From positions 279,613 through 343,612 of the forward strand of contig WIDE01000019.1 of NCBI GenBank assembly GCA_015039315.1: a DNA stretch of 64,000 nucleotides. Reading direction: 5' to 3'. Each line of letters starts with the position of its first letter. Positions within the stretch are counted from its first letter, which is position 1. The stretch is from Clavulina sp. PMI_390 (lineage: Eukaryota > Basidiomycota > Agaricomycetes > Cantharellales > Hydnaceae). The translations under genes and the position numbers were made by a program. This document shows, one piece after another, positions 60,378-64,000 of the stretch. The notes beneath the pieces were generated by a model. That model worked only from the letters and a program-made list of their open reading frames with translations. It was not told where the DNA came from and searched no databases.

Positions 60378-61191
60378 TCATTTCCATATCGTTGAGCGAT
60401 AACCCCATCGAGGAGCAGGGTATGGCAGGGGTGAATGCAATGACCATGCAGAGAAGCGTTGCCGACGGCGAGGTGGCAATTCTTCTGTACGGGGTTGTGT
60501 TTGTTCCTCCGAAGGCAGATTGTCATCGTCCAGAGCTGGCTGTGGAGATAGATCAGCCTCGAGCTCTCGAGGACGAAAAGCCGGCAGAGGCTTTGTCAGG
60601 AAGCGGGGCTAGCAGATAAAGGCCGTGAGCTAGGTTGGCAGATATGGATCAAGGATAACAAATGACTACATACTTCGAGAGATGACTTGACGCATAAACG
60701 GTCAATCATTTGCCCGTCATCGTCAATAATATCATACCATTTAATCCTTGGGCTGTGCGCCGCTGGTGGCTGCGGGACCTCCGCCCCACCGAATATTGTG
60801 ATTGGCTTGGGCCCTAACCCCTCCACTAGCACGCCGTAGAAGATATCTATATTTAGAACTGGTGCGGCAGGCCATGGTGATTTTTGCTTGATCATGAATA
60901 TATGATCATCACCAGGCGAAGAGTCATTTTCTTTGCCAGAAAAGAACTGAGTTTGCCCTTCATGCTCTAGGCGATAAAATATTTCCCCTCTGAGTGAGCC
61001 AAGAGAGTACCATGTCGTAAATTCTATGTCAATGATGAGATGTCGATATTGAGTCAGTAGGACTTACCTCGATCTAGGGAAAGGTGATTGTAATCCCTGA
61101 AAATCCAAGGATCAGCGAGCTTTTCATCCACAAACAATGATTTGTCAGTACCTGTATCGCTGTAAGCGGAGACAATATTTGAATGTGCCAT
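60378..61191 (-). CDS. Uncharacterised tandem-family protein, paralog A
   Basis: Family not recognised. From an ATG at 61191 (MAHSNIVSAYSDTGTDKSLF) the frame continues to YNHLSLDRE. A 50-nt intron with good signals (about 61022-61067) then leads to FTTWYSLGSLRGEIFYRLEH. The body has IFMIKQKSPWPAAPVLNIDI, ITIFGGAEVPQPPAAHSPRI and KWYDIIDDDGQMIDRLCVKS. After a second intron (about 60620-60683, phase 0) the tail is Pro/Arg-rich: EELPPRRRQRFSAWSLHSPL, ending RWGYRSTIWK. Length is about 230 residues. There is no signal peptide or membrane segment. The closest relative in the window is paralog B, which shares SDLC-x-A-x-S, RLE-x-x-GQ, NID, AEVPQP, WY-x-x-IDD and the IWK end. The beta-rich pattern could be C2- or immunoglobulin-like; this is a guess. 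Confidence 0.6.
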
Positions 61192-62012
61192 GCATAGGTC
61201 GGATCTTCCTCAGTGGATTCGGTTAAAGATGTTAAGAAATTAGCCCCTTGATGCTTCGCACGAGGTACCATGGGGCTTGTTTGCATCCAACTCATAGCCA
61301 ATGGCGATGAGGTACGGGCTCGAGGCGTCAGCGTCGATGAGGGGAGGTGGTATTCATGGCGTCAATCCCAGCACCGCCCTTGGTCACTCAGAAAGCCACA
61401 GAACCCCCGCATTTGATTCATAACAGGCACAATTTCAACGACATGCATGCAGCCGTTGGCATTTCACATTCATGCTCGCTGCCGAACGAAGAACGGAAGT
61501 TCCCCCTCACTGGCACGATTTATCGAGCTTCGGGTCATCCATTCGCCATTGCTGGTGAAATACAAGCGGATATATGCCCTTCTCATAGATGCACGTTGTT
61601 TCCCAGAAAGAATAAATATCGCTTGGTCGATTCGATTTTCTGAGCGCTGCAGGGCAGTTCTTGTGATGAATGCGCAGGAGGGAATTCTCCGTACGGTGAG
61701 AATCGTCATGCTCTTGTTTATCCTGTAATTTCCGTTGACTCTGCGTGCACGGAGCCAATATAGTATATGTATATGTGCTTCTCACAGTTTGGAGCCATCG
61801 GAAGGACGTCTCGCAGAGGCTGTTCGGCGACACAGCAAACAAACCCGTCTTGCGAGGAACTATGTCCTCGTGTGCAGTCGAATGATGCCACCAAGAGATC
61901 CGACAGGATCAGGCGGCTGACAAGGGGCGCGAAGGACCAAGTACGTCAGCTTCACTCACAATCAAAGGCTGCGTGCTAGGAGACGTTAGCAGCCAACTAC
62001 CTTGCCACAATG
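61192..62012. other. Spacer between paralogs A and B
   Basis: About 820 bp, no recognisable gene. It should hold the promoter of paralog A and the 3' region of paralog B. Short open frames (e.g. minus 61507-61842) show no similarity to the family. Confidence 0.45.
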
Positions 62013-62833
62013 TCATTTCCAGATCGAGGAACGACTGCCCCATCTGGGCGCAGAGTGTAGCGAAGGTGAGTGCGTTGACCACACAGAGATGTGCCGTCGA
62101 CGGCTAGGTGGCAAACCACGCATGGGACGTTGAGTTCGTTGAGCTACAGGCAGCGTCCCATCGCCTGGAGCCGGATGTAGCTTTGGTTTAGCATCGAGCC
62201 ATGGGGAGCGAGGCATTGACGGAGGCATATGAGTCAGGCCATAGTTATGTTTGCGAATTCCATAGATCACATACTTCGAGGGACGACTGAACGCATAGCC
62301 TTGCAACGAGTTGATCCTCATCGTCTATCACTTCATACCACTCGGCACCTGGGCTGCGTCCAAGTATTGGCTGAGGGACCTCTGCTCGACCAAGACTTGT
62401 GATTTGATTGGGTCGTGATCCGTCCTCCAATGTCTCATGAAGGACATCTATATTTAGCATGGGTGTAGAAAACTCCAAGACAGGTGGTTGCTCGATGATG
62501 AATGTATGGCTATTACGCCAGCTAGTCAAGGTCCCTTCTTCGCCAGATAAGAACTGGACCTGCCCATCATACTCTAGACGGTATAGTATTGACCCTCCAG
62601 GTAACGAGCTGGTAGTCCCAATACGTCAAAAGTCCAAATTAATCATGAGGTGCTGGCGTGTATAGGGTAAAATAACCTACCCAGGAAGAGGCAATAGCAG
62701 CCCCTACAATGAAGACATTAGAATGCATGCTATCCACAAGCACCGCTTTATGGATGTCCTTACTGCTGTTATCAAGGAAACTAGTTGAATACGCCAAGCA
62801 TAGGTCTGACCCTCCTCGGGGGTTTCGATCCAT
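62013..62833 (-). CDS. Uncharacterised tandem-family protein, paralog B, possibly disrupted
   Basis: Starts MDRNPRGGSDLCLAYSTSFL (ATG at 62833), matching GRSDLCMAHS upstream in A. The main block is LPGGSILYRLEYDGQVQFLS, then HTFIIEQPPVLEFSTPMLNI, DGSRPNQITSLGRAEVPQPI and AEWYEVIDDEDQLVARLCVQ. After a phase-0 intron (about 62183-62273) comes a tail ending LPPSRRRHISVWSTHSP...RWGSRSSIWK at 62013. Between GAAIASSW (about 62680) and LPGGSILY (about 62605) no intron with matching phase was found. The region that in A reads EFTTWYSLGSL appears here as LTYWDY followed by SSLPGG in a shifted frame. This suggests a 1-nt frameshift or an unusual splice. Treat as a gene of uncertain integrity. Confidence 0.5.
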
Positions 62834-63099
62834 GATAGCGGTGAACCAGCCCCTTCACGTCCCGCATCGGCCAAGCCATCCCACTGCGGCGGCCCTTGAA
62901 CCTAAGGGCGGAGGATCAGCCTTAGTCAGAAGGATCTATCAGGAATGTCGCACCTGGCCCTCGGATGCTTTAGCGCTTTGGATCAGTGGGGTCAGATCAG
63001 CTGATGGATTCACCGCATGGGCAGATGGCAACGAGCTTGCCTAAGAGAAACGAGAAGGTCAATTAGTAGCAAGCATACTGGCACATCACTGACTTACTC

Positions 63100-63588
63100 C
63101 TAGCCTAGACCAAATGCAGAGTTCGCCCACTGCGCTTGTAAGGTCGGGGTTAGACAAAGCGAACCAGTCTGGGGTGTTGATCGCGTCCAGATGGTTAGGG
63201 TGCAATGTTTCATGGCTCTAAGAACAAGGAGACCAGGCTGACCATTGATATCGCCGCTACAAATATCGACAGATAAAGAGCCGATCATCTCGGGCTCATA
63301 TTGAGCGGCGGAAGAGCTAGGTGCATACAGATGACGCCTGTACCAGCATGAGATGTGCATGTGAGGTCGGTTGTATGCATAACCAGGAACTACTTTGATC
63401 TCAAAAGTGTTCAAGGTAGACCATTGTGGTGAGAGCACGTCGACCGAGTCGGTATCTTTAACTTGACCGTCAAACTCTAAACGACAGAAGAGAATACCAC
63501 TAAAATCAAGCCGGATGACAAGTGGAACAATGGGTGAAAGGTATTGGAACGCACTCGGAAAAGCCTCTCTTGATGTTCTACAGGACAT
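63100..63588 (-). CDS. Uncharacterised tandem-family protein, paralog C (boundaries uncertain)
   Basis: A single open frame of 162 codons from the ATG at 63588. The part GILFCRLEFDGQVKDTDSVD, followed by LNTFEIKVVPGYAYNRPHMH, aligns with RLE-x-DGQ...HTFIIEQPP...PMLNI of paralogs A and B. Downstream the similarity fades; the sequence reads EMIGSLSVDICSGDINGQPG and on to the stop at 63100. The Pro/Arg-rich tail ending IWK is not found in this frame. The gene may be spliced, truncated or decayed. The 5' part may extend beyond 63588. It is the most diverged member of the group. Confidence 0.4.
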   Translation of the reverse strand: MSCRTSREAFPSAFQYLSPIVPLVIRLDFSGILFCRLEFDGQVKDTDSVDVLSPQWSTLNTFEIKVVPGYAYNRPHMHISCWYRRHLYAPSSSAAQYEPEMIGSLSVDICSGDINGQPGLLVLRAMKHCTLTIWTRSTPQTGSLCLTPTLQAQWANSAFGLG

Positions 63589-64000
63589 AGTTGAACATTA
63601 TCCGATCGCAATGAGCTATAGTGATGAATGGGACCTCACTGCGCTGTCGATTGAAATGTGACACATGTAGGTGCCTAGCTCTTCCAATATTGGGGCGAGG
63701 TGGGGCTTTAGTGCCAATTGAGAGGGTATCAGAACGAGTGGTACTCAAACACTTTCCAGGGAAATGTATTTATACCGGTTTCCCCTCCGATATTGTAGGA
63801 AGGCTCGTATAAGATATCGTAGTGTTTGCTAGCATTAGAGAGCTCGACGATGGTGAGGGACAGAATCGGATCAAGTCGACAAGATGTTTCATGCTCCTGG
63901 CGTCAATTGTCGCGTCAACTCTGAACACGATGCGTTTAATTCAAATCAGGCACAACAACAACGCATTCGAGTGAATGGTACCACACACGCGCGCTCTCCG
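63589..64000. other. Window end, upstream of paralog C
   Basis: About 410 bp. A plus-strand tatttatac at 63767-63775 reads gtataaata on the minus strand, a TATA-like sequence about 180 bp upstream of the paralog C ATG. No gene was recognised. Confidence 0.4.

Noticed and set aside
62881..63180. Open minus-strand segments (DWFALSNPDLTSAVGEL, then ASSLPSAHAVNPS, then VQGPPQWDGLADAG) with splice-like signals between paralogs B and C
   Set aside because: First considered as the N-terminal half of paralog B, but paralog A has no equivalent and starts at an ATG matching the B ATG at 62833.

Overview
This window is nuclear DNA of a filamentous basidiomycete, most likely an Agaricomycete. The genes carry many short GT-AG introns (about 45-75 nt). 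The gene content is fungal: a Zn2Cys6 regulator with the CIECQRRK-type cluster, a WOPR/Gti1-Pac2 regulator, a membrane-anchored SREBP and a single-module MetE-like protein. No rRNA, tRNA, CRISPR array or intact transposon was recognised. All exon joins were read by eye from splice signals and family conservation, so small exon-boundary errors are possible.

Layout. 0.1-18.9 kb is dense and mostly housekeeping: condensin subunit CAP-H/Brn1 (+), a Zn2Cys6 transcription factor (-), an NKAP-like splicing protein (-), hamartin/TSC1 (+), an SREBP-type bHLH factor (+) and a two-domain GNAT protein (-). 20.3-25.2 kb holds the divergent pair PIG-L/GPI12 (-) and DNAJC11-like (+). 25-36 kb is gene-poor and holds only a WOPR-domain regulator, with about 2.8 kb of empty DNA upstream and 5.6 kb downstream. 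35.9-51.4 kb is dense again: a small FEQSYL-motif membrane protein, two unrecognised disordered proteins, the scavenger decapping enzyme DcpS, an unrecognised Q/P-rich protein, RRG7-like nuclease-fold protein and WAPL. RRG7 and WAPL have overlapping start codons.

52-64 kb is the accessory part. Three tandem minus-strand genes encode small secreted proteins with ten cysteines (52.2, 53.4 and 54.9 kb). Each has three exons, a 63-nt middle exon, phase-2 introns and a shared upstream motif. A decayed piece of the WAPL 3' end lies inside this array. It is followed by a MetE-like methyltransferase and the Fe-S assembly WD40 protein CIA1. The window ends in a second tandem family of unrecognised proteins (three copies plus a probable relic). 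The two young tandem families next to conserved genes are the most novel content; the secreted cysteine-rich array looks like an effector-type or antimicrobial-type family, but its function is inference.
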